64,000 nucleotides of DNA from Bacillota bacterium. GTDB taxonomy: Bacteria; Bacillota; UBA4882; UBA8346. This document shows, one piece after another, positions 8,979 to 18,283 of this stretch (positions within the stretch are counted from its first letter, which is position 1; every line of letters starts with the position of its first letter). A model generated the notes under the pieces. That model was not told the origin of the DNA, ran no database searches, and worked only from the letters and a program-made list of their open reading frames with translations. The DNA lies in contig JAEXFN010000058.1 in NCBI GenBank assembly GCA_023400055.1, forward strand, positions 26,731 to 90,730, in the 5' to 3' direction. A program made the translations under genes and the position numbers.

Positions 8979-9077
8979 TTGGCCGATGCAAAATGGTTCG
9001 ATGGCGGCGGAGGCTGGTGGATATTCATCTTTATCATCATTATTCTCCTTTTCTGCTTCTGCGGGGGCTGGAACTAA
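8979..9077 (+). CDS. 32-residue glycine/tryptophan membrane peptide, YjcZ-like sporulation type
   Basis: Begins with TTG, ten bases after a perfect AAAGGAGGTG ribosome site. The product has a short charged head (ADAKWFD), a glycine run with two tryptophans, one hydrophobic helix rich in isoleucine and leucine, and a cysteine/glycine/tryptophan tail. This plan resembles the YjcZ-like small proteins of spore-formers, which are usually annotated as sporulation proteins. The resemblance is in architecture rather than a long motif. The nearest ATG is out of frame, so the TTG start is needed. Confidence 0.6.
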   Translation: MADAKWFDGGGGWWIFIFIIIILLFCFCGGWN

Positions 9078-9464
9078 AGCGCTGTGATAAACCCCGTCCG
9101 AAGGTCGGGATGGTCACAAAAGCTCAGAGAAGCGAGGGGTAAAGCCGATTCGAGCGAAACGTTTTTCCCAAACCCGTGTGACTTTATCGCTTGGCTTCGA
9201 AGGCCCGTTACGATTCATTCAACCGGACAATGCCACGTAACTGAGCTCTATCAGTCTAGCCATTCCAAATCCACAACCGAACCGCTTTCAAGCGGGGCCA
9301 TCCCTGATTTTTTCTGGGACGGCCTCTCTTTTTATACGGCGGCTCACGGACTCGTTCCGGCCATCTTCGATCCCCTTCGGACGCTCAAACCGTTCCCGCC
9401 CACCTTGCTCTCCAACTCTGGTCCAACCCGACTTCCCCAAGGTCCGCTCATCTTTCGCCAAGCC
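9078..9464. other. intergenic leader before array B, no gene
   Basis: Open frames are present on both strands because of GC-rich composition, but no ribosome site or domain is visible. They run straight into the tandem array and look spurious. Confidence 0.45.
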
Positions 9465-9716
9465 TCGGGAAGGCCCGCTCCGGACCCGGGCGAATGGTCC
9501 CAACAGTCGGGCAAACATGCCCACGCCTCGGGAAAGGATTCCCAAGCCTTGGGTATGCTTACCCAACCTTTGGGAATGTTTGCCCAAGGCTTGGGACAGT
9601 TTGCCCAAACATTGAGCGGGCCTTCCCAAGCTTTGGGCGACCTCGCCCGAGACTCGGGAAAGCTTGCCCGGGTCTTGGGAGACCTTCCCCGAGCTTCATC
9701 CCCGCTTTGCCAGCCG
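9465..9716. repeat. tandem array of about twelve 21-bp dyad units (array B)
   Basis: Units start every 21 bases with TTGGG, TCGGG or CCGGG. Most have the dyad TTGGG-n8-CCCAA; one variant pairs TCGGG with CCCGG. The period is exact over the array. Both strands stay open for more than 100 codons and would encode heptad repeats such as SQALGKL. This follows from the period being a multiple of three and is not evidence of a gene. Confidence 0.88.
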
Positions 9717-9974
9717 CTGTCCCACCCGGACCGGCCCGCGCTCCAGGAGTCCGGCTGGGCAATCCGTCCGGCCCGGTTGAGGAATCGTTCAACTTTTTCG
9801 CGAAAATTATTTCATGGTTTCAATTTCTGTGATAAGCTAGATTTGATCGGAAACGTTACTTGAGACGAAAGTCAATTCCATCCCGGGAAAAGCAATAGTA
9901 CGCGAAAGAATTGCCAAAACAGCACGCGCCCAGACTAAGCTCCCAAAGGGCTGCTTTCATTCAGCGCATCGTAG

Positions 9975-9998
9975 AAACGGCCCCGCGAGGCCGTTTTT
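9975..9998 (+). terminator. rho-independent terminator with no gene immediately upstream
   Basis: AAACGGCC-CCGCGA-GGCCGTTTTTT is a strong terminator. The roughly 140 bases before it carry no reading frame but contain paired segments such as GCAAT/ATTGC. It may end a small non-coding RNA starting near 9840; that is only a possibility. Confidence 0.7.
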
Positions 9999-10091
9999 TG
10001 GTGGATCGAGGACCGCTGCCGAGGGAACAAACGATTGGCAGCCACAGTTTCCGCATTGAATGATAATTCCGATTACGAGGAGGATTTAGCG

Positions 10092-10703
10092 ATGCCGATC
10101 TGTCCGAAATGTACCAAGTCATACCCGGTCAAAGTCCAATCGTGTCCCGAATGCAAGCTGGAGTTAATCACCGATCAGACGATGCTGGTCGAGCAAAAAT
10201 TGTACAAGATCGCCCATGCGCTCCATTATGAGAAAAACCAGTTCCAAGCCGCCTTAAATCTCTACCGCTGGCTGATTGAGCTCTATCCGAACTCTCCCGA
10301 GGCCGGCTATGCCAAAAACCAGATCAAGGACATCGAAGCGGTTCCCGCCGACCAACGGCCCCAGCCGATTCAGCGCGCCAGTGAAGTGGCGGCCGCCGCG
10401 GAACCCGCCGGCCCGGACCGCCTCAACCTTCCCTCAGCCATCCCAGTCCAAGCCCCGCTGTTGACGGTCGCTTTCAACATCGTCGGCATTTTCTTATTCG
10501 TCGGCGGCCTTATTTACGCCAAGATGCTCTGGCCCCCGCTGGATGCCCTGGCCAACGCCGTCGCTCCGCAGACGGCCGCCTATATCCCGAGCGTCGTCTG
10601 TTTGATCGCCGGCGTTATCGCGGCCATCGCCTTTTTTGCTTTGGCGAAGATCATCGCCGATCTCGACTTTATCAAACAGCGCATCGAACAGTTAAAAAAA
10701 TAG
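10092..10703 (+). CDS. zinc-ribbon, TPR-like, two-helix membrane protein
   Basis: A 203-residue protein of unknown function. Residues 4-20 carry CPKC and CPEC, a zinc-ribbon. Residues ~40-85 (LYKIAHALHYEKNQFQAALN and onward) resemble a TPR pair, then a linker and two membrane helices (~120-142 and ~162-185), ending in the charged tail FIKQRIEQLKK. The start follows GAGGAGG; the upstream extension of the frame has no domain. An equally long paralogue and a shorter relative lie near 41-43 kb. It is probably a membrane-anchored adaptor; no specific role can be claimed. Confidence 0.75.
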   Translation: MPICPKCTKSYPVKVQSCPECKLELITDQTMLVEQKLYKIAHALHYEKNQFQAALNLYRWLIELYPNSPEAGYAKNQIKDIEAVPADQRPQPIQRASEVAAAAEPAGPDRLNLPSAIPVQAPLLTVAFNIVGIFLFVGGLIYAKMLWPPLDALANAVAPQTAAYIPSVVCLIAGVIAAIAFFALAKIIADLDFIKQRIEQLKK

Positions 10704-10866
10704 TGGTGGTTGTGGCCGGGAGAGGCTGCCGTTGGCGAAGACGAAATTGAATAATGGCCATGGTCGATGGCGTTAAGCGCATTTCGCGCCAAGAGGCATC
10801 CGCCAACCGGAAATCGTCGGAGAGACGGTTTGAGTTTGAGCGACAACCGCCGTTAGCTACGATCTG

Positions 10867-10891
10867 AAAGACTGAATCATCAGTCTTTTTT
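10867..10891. terminator. terminator between convergent genes
   Basis: AAAGACTG-n6-CAGTCTTT followed by T-run on the plus strand. A-residues before it also give T on the minus strand, so it can serve both the zinc-ribbon gene and the MFS gene. Confidence 0.75.
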
Positions 10892-10928
10892 CGTTATAAT
10901 GATGCGGAATTCGCCATTGAACCTTGTT

Positions 10929-12128
10929 TTACTCCGGCAACCTGGACTTTTCCGTCACATGGGTGTAGACCCAGAGACCGTTGAGCAACAGCAAAGCGCT
11001 GGTCGAGAAGAAAACATAATGAATGCCGAACCAGGCCGCCATTTGTCCGCCCAGCACCGCGCCGCCGAAGGAGCCCAGGAACTGGGCCGACTGATTGTAG
11101 CCGAAGATCCGGCCGGTGACCGTTTCCGGCACATTCCTGCTGACCAGACTGTTGACGGCCGGCAATAAACCCGCCGAGGCGATGCCCAGCAGGAAGCGCA
11201 ACGCCACCAGCTGCCAGGGCGATCCCACGAAAGCCTGCGGGATAAACAAGAGACCGGTGGCGATCAGCCCGGCGAGGATCACTTTGCGGTGGCCGATCCG
11301 GTCGGCGAGCTTGCCCAGCTGCGGCGAGGCCAGGATGCTGGCGATCCCCGGGGCGGAGAAGGCGATTCCCGAAACCAGGGCCACATAGCGGATGTGGGCG
11401 GACAATTGCTTGATATACACCGTGATGATCGGCTCGATCGACATCAAGGCGAGCTGCAGGATAAAAGTAGTGATGAACATGGCGACGATCAGCCGGGTAT
11501 CCGGGAGGAGCTGCCAGACCTGGCGCAGTTTCAGCGGTACTTGATGGGCAGGCGTGAAATCCTCCCGAACCAGCAGCACCGTGGCCACAAAGGTGATCAC
11601 CAGCAGGATGCCGATGGCGAAGAAAACATCGCGGATGCCCATGATCTCCGTTAAATAGCCGCCGATCAACGGGCCCAGCAGGGTGCCGGCGGCCGCCCCG
11701 GTGGACAGGGTGCCGAGCGCCCAACCCGAATATTCACGGGGCGTCTGGGTCGCCACCAAGGTAATGGCGGATGAGACATAGCCGGAGATTATCCCCATCA
11801 GCAGGCGCAGCCCCACCAGTTGATAGACGTTGTTCACCAGGCCCATCAAGGCGATGACGATGGCCATGCCCAGGCTGGCCCGGAGGAGCATGGGCTTGCG
11901 CCCGTATTGATCGGCCATCCGCCCCCACACCGGCGAGAAAATGGCCGAGGTGACGAAGGTGATCCCAAAAGCGATCCCCGACCATTGTTCGTTGGCGGCG
12001 ATATTGTGGATGCCGAGCTGCTCGATGTACAGCGGTAAAACCGGGGTAATCTGGCTCAATCCGGTCATGGTCACGAAGCACCCGAACCAGCAGACCCATA
12101 AGTTCCTTTTCCAAGTTCCAGTCGTCAT
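10929..12128 (-). CDS. MFS efflux transporter, MdtG/multidrug-resistance type
   Basis: A 399-residue transporter with about twelve membrane helices. The motif GRMADQYGRKP (~residues 69-79) between helices 2 and 3 is the MFS motif A. GTLLGPLIGGYLTE near helix 5 is the antiporter motif C, which marks drug-proton exporters. It probably exports toxic compounds or metabolites using the proton gradient; the substrate cannot be inferred. It stands alone with no obvious ribosome site before the ATG and converges with the zinc-ribbon gene. Confidence 0.88.
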   Translation of the reverse strand: MTTGTWKRNLWVCWFGCFVTMTGLSQITPVLPLYIEQLGIHNIAANEQWSGIAFGITFVTSAIFSPVWGRMADQYGRKPMLLRASLGMAIVIALMGLVNNVYQLVGLRLLMGIISGYVSSAITLVATQTPREYSGWALGTLSTGAAAGTLLGPLIGGYLTEIMGIRDVFFAIGILLVITFVATVLLVREDFTPAHQVPLKLRQVWQLLPDTRLIVAMFITTFILQLALMSIEPIITVYIKQLSAHIRYVALVSGIAFSAPGIASILASPQLGKLADRIGHRKVILAGLIATGLLFIPQAFVGSPWQLVALRFLLGIASAGLLPAVNSLVSRNVPETVTGRIFGYNQSAQFLGSFGGAVLGGQMAAWFGIHYVFFSTSALLLLNGLWVYTHVTEKSRLPE

Positions 12129-12365
12129 CGAACGAGTTTCGCCTGATTTCGCAGCTGTTTTGTTTACCCTTTTTTATCCTTTTCTCCGTAGCGGGTCTTT
12201 TTCCTTCATGGAAACAGGGAAAGAGGAAGCTCTAATTTAAAATTGGTTTTCAAAACCGCTCAGCCCCCGCCGGTCGTATTTTAATGCGGCGGCACCGGTT
12301 ATACTATGATTTAGCGTCATGGAATTTGAAAAGGAAAATTTCCGCAAAGTGTAAGCGGGTGGAAC

Positions 12366-13802
12366 ATGCAAGGATCTTGGTGGGCGCTGTTGCCCTTTTT
12401 GATCGTGATTCCGATTGCCATCATCTCCAGACAAGTCCAGCCGGGCCTCTTCGTCGGGCTGATGTTGGGCTGTTTTTTAAAACAACCGGATCCGCTGGGC
12501 GGAATCAAAGCCATGATCGCCTATATCGTGAACAACATCGTTAAGCCGAATAATATCCGGATCATTCTTTTCCTTTATATCTTTGCCGGCATCATCAGCC
12601 TGACCAAGCTGACCGGCGGCATCAAGGGATTCGTCCATTGGGTCGGCCATAAACTCAAGACCAAACGATCGGCGCTGTTCTTAACCTGGCTGTCGACGAT
12701 CGGCACCTTCTCCGATCCCGATTTCCGGATCGTGACCATTGCCCCGATCATGAAGGCCCTCCAGCAACGATTGGGCCTCTCCGCCGCGAAGATCGGCTTT
12801 GTCATCGAAGCGACTTCCAATCCGGTGGTGGCCTTGGTCCCCATCGCCACCGCCTTTGTGGGATACATGGTCGCCACCACCGGCGCCGCCCTGCATCACG
12901 CGGGGATCGACGCCGCCCCTTATCATGTTTATCTCAGAAGCATCCCCTTTAATTTCTTTTCATTCGCCATCCTGATCATCGGCTTTTACTATAGTTTTTG
13001 GGGTGACCTCGGCGCTGAAAAGCCGGCCGCCAACGATAAGCGATCTCCCGGTGGCAAAAGCCCCGACGCCGAGCAAGGCGAGGAAGAACTGGAAGAATGT
13101 TACCGCGCTTTCGAAAAAGATACTCCGGTCAAACCCTGGAATCTGATCGTGCCGCTCGGTCTGGTGCTGGCCAGTACGCTCTTCTTGAGCTGGTGGGATG
13201 GGCATTTCGCCGCCCAAAGCTTCGGGGAGGCCTTCCTCAAGGCGGACGCGCTCGGCGCCATGCTCGAAGCGGTCTTTTGCACGCTGATCGTGACGCTGCT
13301 CTTCTTCCTGCTGCAAGGCTTTTCAGTCGCCAAGCTGGTCACCCATTTCGTCAAAGGCGGCAACGAATTGGTCTCGGTGATCATCATGCTCGCGTTGATC
13401 TGGGCGCTTTCGGCCGTATCCGAGGACTTGGGCTTTTCCAAATTCATCATCAGCCATTTAGGCAGCGATCTTCCCCCTGCTTGCATCGCGCCGGTTATTT
13501 TCCTGCTGGGAGGGGTTATCTCCTATTTCATCGGCTCATCCTGGGGGACCTGGGGATTGCTGATGCCCTTGGGGGTCACCCTGGCCCATCACGCCGGAGC
13601 GAACCTTTTCCTGACCATCGGCGCGGTCTTCGCCAGCGGCACATTCGGAGCCTTCGCATCCCCGTTGAGCGATAATACCGTCACCCTGTGCACTATCCTC
13701 AATCTTCCGGTGCTAGAATATGCCCGGTTGAAGTTAAAACCCGCCTTACTCGCTGCTGGGATCACGATGGTACTGTTTGTTCTAGCGTCATTTTATCGCT
13801 AA
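12366..13802 (+). CDS. NhaC-family Na+/H+ antiporter
   Basis: A 478-residue integral membrane protein. The segments LTWLSTIGTFSDPDFRIVTI (~residues 100-120) and FASPLSDNTVTLC near the C-terminus match the repeated Asp-containing helices of the NhaC/ion-transporter superfamily. A charged cytoplasmic insert (~residues 215-250, rich in Glu and Asp) separates two halves. It likely exchanges sodium or another cation for protons at the cytoplasmic membrane. Monocistronic; the start has only a weak GGTGGAA ribosome site. Confidence 0.85.
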   Translation: MQGSWWALLPFLIVIPIAIISRQVQPGLFVGLMLGCFLKQPDPLGGIKAMIAYIVNNIVKPNNIRIILFLYIFAGIISLTKLTGGIKGFVHWVGHKLKTKRSALFLTWLSTIGTFSDPDFRIVTIAPIMKALQQRLGLSAAKIGFVIEATSNPVVALVPIATAFVGYMVATTGAALHHAGIDAAPYHVYLRSIPFNFFSFAILIIGFYYSFWGDLGAEKPAANDKRSPGGKSPDAEQGEEELEECYRAFEKDTPVKPWNLIVPLGLVLASTLFLSWWDGHFAAQSFGEAFLKADALGAMLEAVFCTLIVTLLFFLLQGFSVAKLVTHFVKGGNELVSVIIMLALIWALSAVSEDLGFSKFIISHLGSDLPPACIAPVIFLLGGVISYFIGSSWGTWGLLMPLGVTLAHHAGANLFLTIGAVFASGTFGAFASPLSDNTVTLCTILNLPVLEYARLKLKPALLAAGITMVLFVLASFYR

Positions 13803-13843
13803 GTTGCGGAGGGGTGTGAGAGCAAACTTATCTTAAAAAGCAA

Positions 13844-13875
13844 AGCCCGGCCTCAATAAGAGCCGGGCTGCTTAA
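13844..13875 (-). terminator. terminator of the GH88/DUF2264 operon
   Basis: AGCCCGGC and GCCGGGCT form the stem. The minus-strand side is followed by TTTGCTTTTT, fitting termination of the leftward operon; the plus-strand side has only a weak T tract. Confidence 0.65.
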
Positions 13876-13922
13876 CTTAGTTTCTCAACATTGCTACGCA
13901 TCTCCTATCCGGACCGAACCGC

Positions 13923-15101
13923 CTATCCGTTACTCGGCAGCGCATGGTCACACGGCAGGTCAATTCCGGACCAAACCCGCTTGGCGGTCCAGTCGCGCGG
14001 TTCGTCGGCCCAGAACGGATCGTCCGGCGCCAGGCCGAGCGGCAGGAAGGCCGTGGTACAGAGATACAAGCTGCCGGTAGAGATGTAAGGCTCGCCGATA
14101 CGGTTCTGATCGCCGCACAGGCCGACCCGCAACCAGCCTTGGGCGTCGAAGGTGCCGGGCGCCTCCAGCGTCCGCTGGATGACCGCGGTCAGGGCCGAAC
14201 GGACTTGCGACGGCGGGAGCTCCGGAGGCAGATTCCGCTGCAGCGCCATCTGAGCCAGATGTTGAAAGGCGCCCGAACGGTAGGCCAACGAGCGCCCCAC
14301 CGCCGGGAAACTGCCATCGGGGGCGATCAGCCGTTCCAGAATGGCGGCATAGCGAACCGCCCGCCGGTTTATCTCCGGTTGCAGGGCGGCCCAGTCCGGA
14401 TACTCCTGCCCGACCACGGCCAGCAGATCGACCAGCATCGGCTGGATCACGAAGCTGTTATAATAGTCCCAATGAAACTCCGGCCCGTCGCCGTAAATCC
14501 CGTCGCCGAGATACCACTGTTGGTGTTGGCGGATGGCGTAATCCACCCGCATCCGGTCCCATTCCTCTCCCAACTTGAATAAGGCCGCCTCAATCAGCGC
14601 GCCAAAAAGCAGCCAGTTGCAAGCGAACGGTTTGCGGCTGCGGGTCGCCCGCAAGCCGTCGGCCAGGTTGTGGCGGACCGGCTCCGCCAGCTTCTCCCGG
14701 AGCTCATGTTCCGACCGGAGCAAGGCATGAGCCAAAAAGGCCGCGTCCACGATGGGCTGGTGTTCATAACTGAAGTTGACGAAGTCCGGCGCGGCCGGGT
14801 CGGTCGCGGCGGCCAACGCCCGCCGGGCCAGCACCCGGAACTCGTCTTGCAGCCGCGCCTCTTCCGGAGTGAGCCCCGTGGCTTCCAGCCAGGGCGCCAG
14901 ACCCGCCAGCGTACGGCCGAGCGCCTCCAGGAGCATAAAGGCCCGACGCTCTTCCCGTTGGCCGCGGCCGCCCACCGGCATTCGCGCCTTGGCCTCCCCG
15001 GCCGCGAAAGCTTCCAGTACCGGCCGAGCGATCCGGGTCAGCATTCCGACCCAATAACGCCGCTCCTCGGCCCGTTCCAAGCGAACTTCCTCTCCGCTCA
15101 C
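13923..15101 (-). CDS. DUF2264 domain protein
   Basis: A 392-residue cytoplasmic protein matching the DUF2264 family, seen in the blocks FSYEHQPIVDAAFLAHALLR, KPFACNWLLF, YGDGPEFHWDYYNSFVIQPM and SLAYRSGAFQ. The family is predicted to be an (alpha/alpha)6-barrel found in polysaccharide-utilisation clusters, and some members have been linked to unsaturated uronic-acid substrates. The start is GTG, nine bases after GGAGG, overlapping the stop of the GH88 gene by four bases, so the two are coupled. It is the last gene of the operon. Catalytic activity is not established. Confidence 0.85.
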   Translation of the reverse strand: MSGEEVRLERAEERRYWVGMLTRIARPVLEAFAAGEAKARMPVGGRGQREERRAFMLLEALGRTLAGLAPWLEATGLTPEEARLQDEFRVLARRALAAATDPAAPDFVNFSYEHQPIVDAAFLAHALLRSEHELREKLAEPVRHNLADGLRATRSRKPFACNWLLFGALIEAALFKLGEEWDRMRVDYAIRQHQQWYLGDGIYGDGPEFHWDYYNSFVIQPMLVDLLAVVGQEYPDWAALQPEINRRAVRYAAILERLIAPDGSFPAVGRSLAYRSGAFQHLAQMALQRNLPPELPPSQVRSALTAVIQRTLEAPGTFDAQGWLRVGLCGDQNRIGEPYISTGSLYLCTTAFLPLGLAPDDPFWADEPRDWTAKRVWSGIDLPCDHALPSNG

Positions 15102-16285
15102 CAGTATAACCTCCAGCTCTTCAGCAAACGTACCAGCGCCTCAAAGTAAAAATAATCGCCCCAGATGTTGCATTCGTCGACCCCTGCGCCGGCCGGCTTA
15201 GAATAGACAGCGTGGCGCAGGATCCCGTTGGACCGGGGTATTCCGGCCGTGGTATAGAAATCGGCCAGCGATTCGATCATCGCCAGGGCGGCATTTTCGT
15301 AATGGGTACGATATGGGTTGGTCAACGGCAGCTCCTTGGCCAGTTCCAGCAGGCCGCAAGCGGCGATCGCCGCCGCCGAGCTGTCCCGTTCCTCGTCGCC
15401 CGAGGTAAAAACGAGATCCCAGTAGCAGACAGCGTCGGCGGGCAAGCGGTTCAGGAAATAGTTGGCGAGCTTCTGGTTAAGCTCCGGGAACTCGGCTGCT
15501 CCGGTGTAACGGTAGCTTAAGGCGAAACCGTAGATGGCCCAGGCTTGCCCTCTGGCCCAACAGGAGTTGTCGGAATATCCTTGGGCGGTCTTACCGAAAC
15601 GCGGTTCGCCGCTGGCGACATCCATATAGAAGGTGTGATAAGTGGAAGCATCCTCCCGCACCAAATAATGGGCGGCTTGCCGGGCATGGCTGAGGGCCAT
15701 CGCCCGGTATTCCGGACGGCCGGTCTCGACGGCGGCCCAGTAGAGCAGCGGCAGGTTCATGCAGCAATCGATGATCATCCGGCCGCGTTGCTCGAGATCG
15801 TTGAGATCGCCCCAGGCCTGGATGATGCCGGCCTTTGGGAAGAAACGCTCGGTCAGCAATTCCGCCGCCGCGAGCGCCGCTTGCCGCGCCGCCGGGTTGG
15901 CGGTGATTTTGTATTCGGCCACCGCGGAGAGGGAGTACAGAAAACCCAGATCGTGGGTATCGGTATGGATCCGTTCGGCGATGCGCCGTTGATAGCTTGG
16001 CAGCTGGGCCGCGGCGGCGCTGCGGTAGCGCTCCGCCCCGGTCAACTCATAGGCCAGCCAGAGCAGGCCCGTCCAGAACGAAGAGGTCCACTCCACATTA
16101 TCGATGACCGGATAGACATGGTCCCGGCTGGCCGGGGCCGGAAAGCCCGCGCTGAATCCGGCCAGGTTCCCATCGATCTTCTCCAGCACAAAACCGGCCG
16201 CCCGCTCGCAATCGGCCCGGCTCAGGGCGGGCCGCCGGGTATACCTGGCGGGCTGCCGGATTCCTTCGTCGTTTACTTGTTTCAT
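15098..16285 (-). CDS. unsaturated glucuronyl hydrolase, glycoside hydrolase family 88
   Basis: A 395-residue cytoplasmic enzyme removing the 4,5-unsaturated uronic acid from the non-reducing end of oligosaccharides made by polysaccharide lyases. The catalytic aspartates are in THDLGF (D112) and IIDCCMNLPL (D173), and EWTSSFWTGLLWLAYELTG is the usual N-terminal block. The start is the ATG six bases after GGAGG; an earlier in-frame ATG contains that ribosome site and is rejected. It sits directly after a heparinase II/III-like lyase gene, as expected for sequential breakdown of a uronic-acid polymer. Confidence 0.92.
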   Translation of the reverse strand: MKQVNDEGIRQPARYTRRPALSRADCERAAGFVLEKIDGNLAGFSAGFPAPASRDHVYPVIDNVEWTSSFWTGLLWLAYELTGAERYRSAAAAQLPSYQRRIAERIHTDTHDLGFLYSLSAVAEYKITANPAARQAALAAAELLTERFFPKAGIIQAWGDLNDLEQRGRMIIDCCMNLPLLYWAAVETGRPEYRAMALSHARQAAHYLVREDASTYHTFYMDVASGEPRFGKTAQGYSDNSCWARGQAWAIYGFALSYRYTGAAEFPELNQKLANYFLNRLPADAVCYWDLVFTSGDEERDSSAAAIAACGLLELAKELPLTNPYRTHYENAALAMIESLADFYTTAGIPRSNGILRHAVYSKPAGAGVDECNIWGDYFYFEALVRLLKSWRLYW

Positions 16286-16339
16286 AATATCCTCCATTGG
16301 CTGAAATACGGCTTATCGAAATTACTATACCATGTTTTG

Positions 16340-18220
16340 CTAACGGGCAAATCCCTCCAGCCGGATCTCCAGCTCCGCAACCATGGTTGTGCCGCTTGGG
16401 GCCAGCGTGAAATCGATTAAGTATACGGTCTTCGTTTCCAAGTGGTGGGTAACGAACTGTTCCTGGCGGATCACCGGCTGTAACAGGCGGGAATCGTATG
16501 CAATCACAGCTCGGCCATGTTCGCCCGCGATCTCCAGCGTTCCGTCCCCACAAAGCCGCGGTTCGAAAAAGCTTACCAACCGCTCAACGACCGATTCCGG
16601 CGGCTGCGCGAAGACGAATTCATCCCGCAATAGCAGTCCGACCCCGTGACTTTTCTCAAAGGTAAACCGGCGCAGCAACGAGCGCAGATTGGCAATGCCG
16701 TAGGCTGGAGCGATCTCCATCAGCAAGGTGTCCTTGTCCGGGGCATTTTGGACAGCGATGATCCGGGCGGCATATTCCCGTCCCGCCTTTTGGTACTGCC
16801 CGTCAACGATCGGCACCGAGTGCCCCCGCGAACTTGTGCAGAAGTATTCGTAGCGTTCCGCCCCGAAGTATTGTCGGGTATACTGGCCGCTGCCGGGATC
16901 CGCCAGCAGGTTCTCCCCGTTGACGTGCAGCAGAAAACTGCCGCAGTCGTTGTGGTTGTGGGGCTCGTCATTGTGCCCGCCCTTGGCGGCGAAGCAGAAG
17001 GTGCCGGCCGCCGTGGTCTGTTTGGCAATGAGCCAGGCGGCGTCCGGCAGGTAAATGCTCGACGTATCCGGTAAGCCATGGACCGCCCCGGGATTATACC
17101 AGACCAGATTGCGGACGGCGTGGGCCCAGCGGTGGGCCGAGTCATCCTCCAAGCGGGCCTGAAATTGCCGTTCCGGCAGCCGCACTTCGGGGAAGAGCCG
17201 TTGCAGATGGTGTCCCAGCCCGGGCTGATACTGCTGGGTCAAGTCGGCGTCGGAGAAGCTGACCACCGCGTCGCCGCTCAAGTAACAGCGCTGTTGAAAC
17301 AGGGCGATCGCTTTCACCCGTTCATCCCGGAAGAGGTCGATCCGGCCGGCGGTCCGCTGCTTCAACAGCGCCGCGAAGTACGTATAAAACCCGAAGCCGT
17401 ACGTCCAGTAGGCGATCCCTTCGGTACTGGCGCCATCAGCGCCGAAGCCTTCCAAAAAGCAGTCCAGCGTCGCCAGGACCCGTTGCAGTAAGGGAGCCAG
17501 GACGGCCGGATCCGCGATCAGATACATGGCGGCGGCGCCGATCGACCCGGCGCAGACCGCGGCCCAATTCATCGCGGTCGTCTCCCACCAGGCCGCCGGG
17601 GCCAGTCCGGCATAGGGTTCGAGCACCCGGCGCCGGATGGCGGAACGCGCCCGCAACACCACCGCCGGGGCGAGACGATCCGCCAACAGGCTGAGCACCT
17701 CCGCCAAAGCGAAGGCGGTCTCCGCCGCGAAGAGATCCAGCATCCGCTCCTGGGGCCGCCGAACCTCCCGGATGATGCCCACCTCGTGCCGGAGCGATTC
17801 CGGTTCCTCGTCGGCCGCCGGACTCTCTCCCAGGTGGGCCGGCAGACACCAGGTGTATTCGTCGCAGATCGCCCAGATCGTATCCTCTAGCGCCCGTAGA
17901 TCCGCTACATCGCCCTCGCCCAAGGCCCGCAGGGCAAAAAGATTCAACCGGTCGCGGTGCTCAAAGTATTCGCGTTCGTATTCCGCGCGCGAGCCGGTCT
18001 CGCGGAACAGCCGGAACAGCGAATACGGCAGCGCCTTGAGCGGTTGAGCGCGATAACCGTTAGCGCGCTCACAAACTTCCTGCCACAGGGCGCGGTATTC
18101 GGGCGCGGTGGTGATCGTCTTCCAACGTCCGGGATCCCTCGCCTCCGCAAACAAACAACGATCGTGGGGGGTTCCCGAAGTTTCGGTCCCCAAAGCCTGT
18201 TGCAATTCGGCCAAGTGCAT
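16340..18220 (-). CDS. heparinase II/III-family polysaccharide lyase
   Basis: A 626-residue protein. The N-terminal ~330 residues form an alpha-helical toroid. The C-terminal beta domain carries GGHNDEPHNHNDCGSFLLH (~residue 415), the conserved metal/active-site block of the family, then LLADPGSGQYTRQYF. No signal peptide is seen, so it acts inside the cell on imported oligosaccharides. Upstream of the start is an AT-rich TTGAAATAAATTT motif also seen before two other leftward genes. With GH88 downstream it should generate the unsaturated ends GH88 removes. The polymer cannot be named from sequence. Confidence 0.85.
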   Translation of the reverse strand: MHLAELQQALGTETSGTPHDRCLFAEARDPGRWKTITTAPEYRALWQEVCERANGYRAQPLKALPYSLFRLFRETGSRAEYEREYFEHRDRLNLFALRALGEGDVADLRALEDTIWAICDEYTWCLPAHLGESPAADEEPESLRHEVGIIREVRRPQERMLDLFAAETAFALAEVLSLLADRLAPAVVLRARSAIRRRVLEPYAGLAPAAWWETTAMNWAAVCAGSIGAAAMYLIADPAVLAPLLQRVLATLDCFLEGFGADGASTEGIAYWTYGFGFYTYFAALLKQRTAGRIDLFRDERVKAIALFQQRCYLSGDAVVSFSDADLTQQYQPGLGHHLQRLFPEVRLPERQFQARLEDDSAHRWAHAVRNLVWYNPGAVHGLPDTSSIYLPDAAWLIAKQTTAAGTFCFAAKGGHNDEPHNHNDCGSFLLHVNGENLLADPGSGQYTRQYFGAERYEYFCTSSRGHSVPIVDGQYQKAGREYAARIIAVQNAPDKDTLLMEIAPAYGIANLRSLLRRFTFEKSHGVGLLLRDEFVFAQPPESVVERLVSFFEPRLCGDGTLEIAGEHGRAVIAYDSRLLQPVIRQEQFVTHHLETKTVYLIDFTLAPSGTTMVAELEIRLEGFAR

Positions 18221-18283
18221 CAGCGTCGCTCTCCCATCGTATATAAATTGAAATAAATTTTCTCAGCCGCCGTCGCGCCGGGA

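Noticed and set aside
9084..9863. 259-codon frame over array B and its leader
   Set aside because: Composition-driven open frame crossing the tandem array, no domain, no ribosome site.
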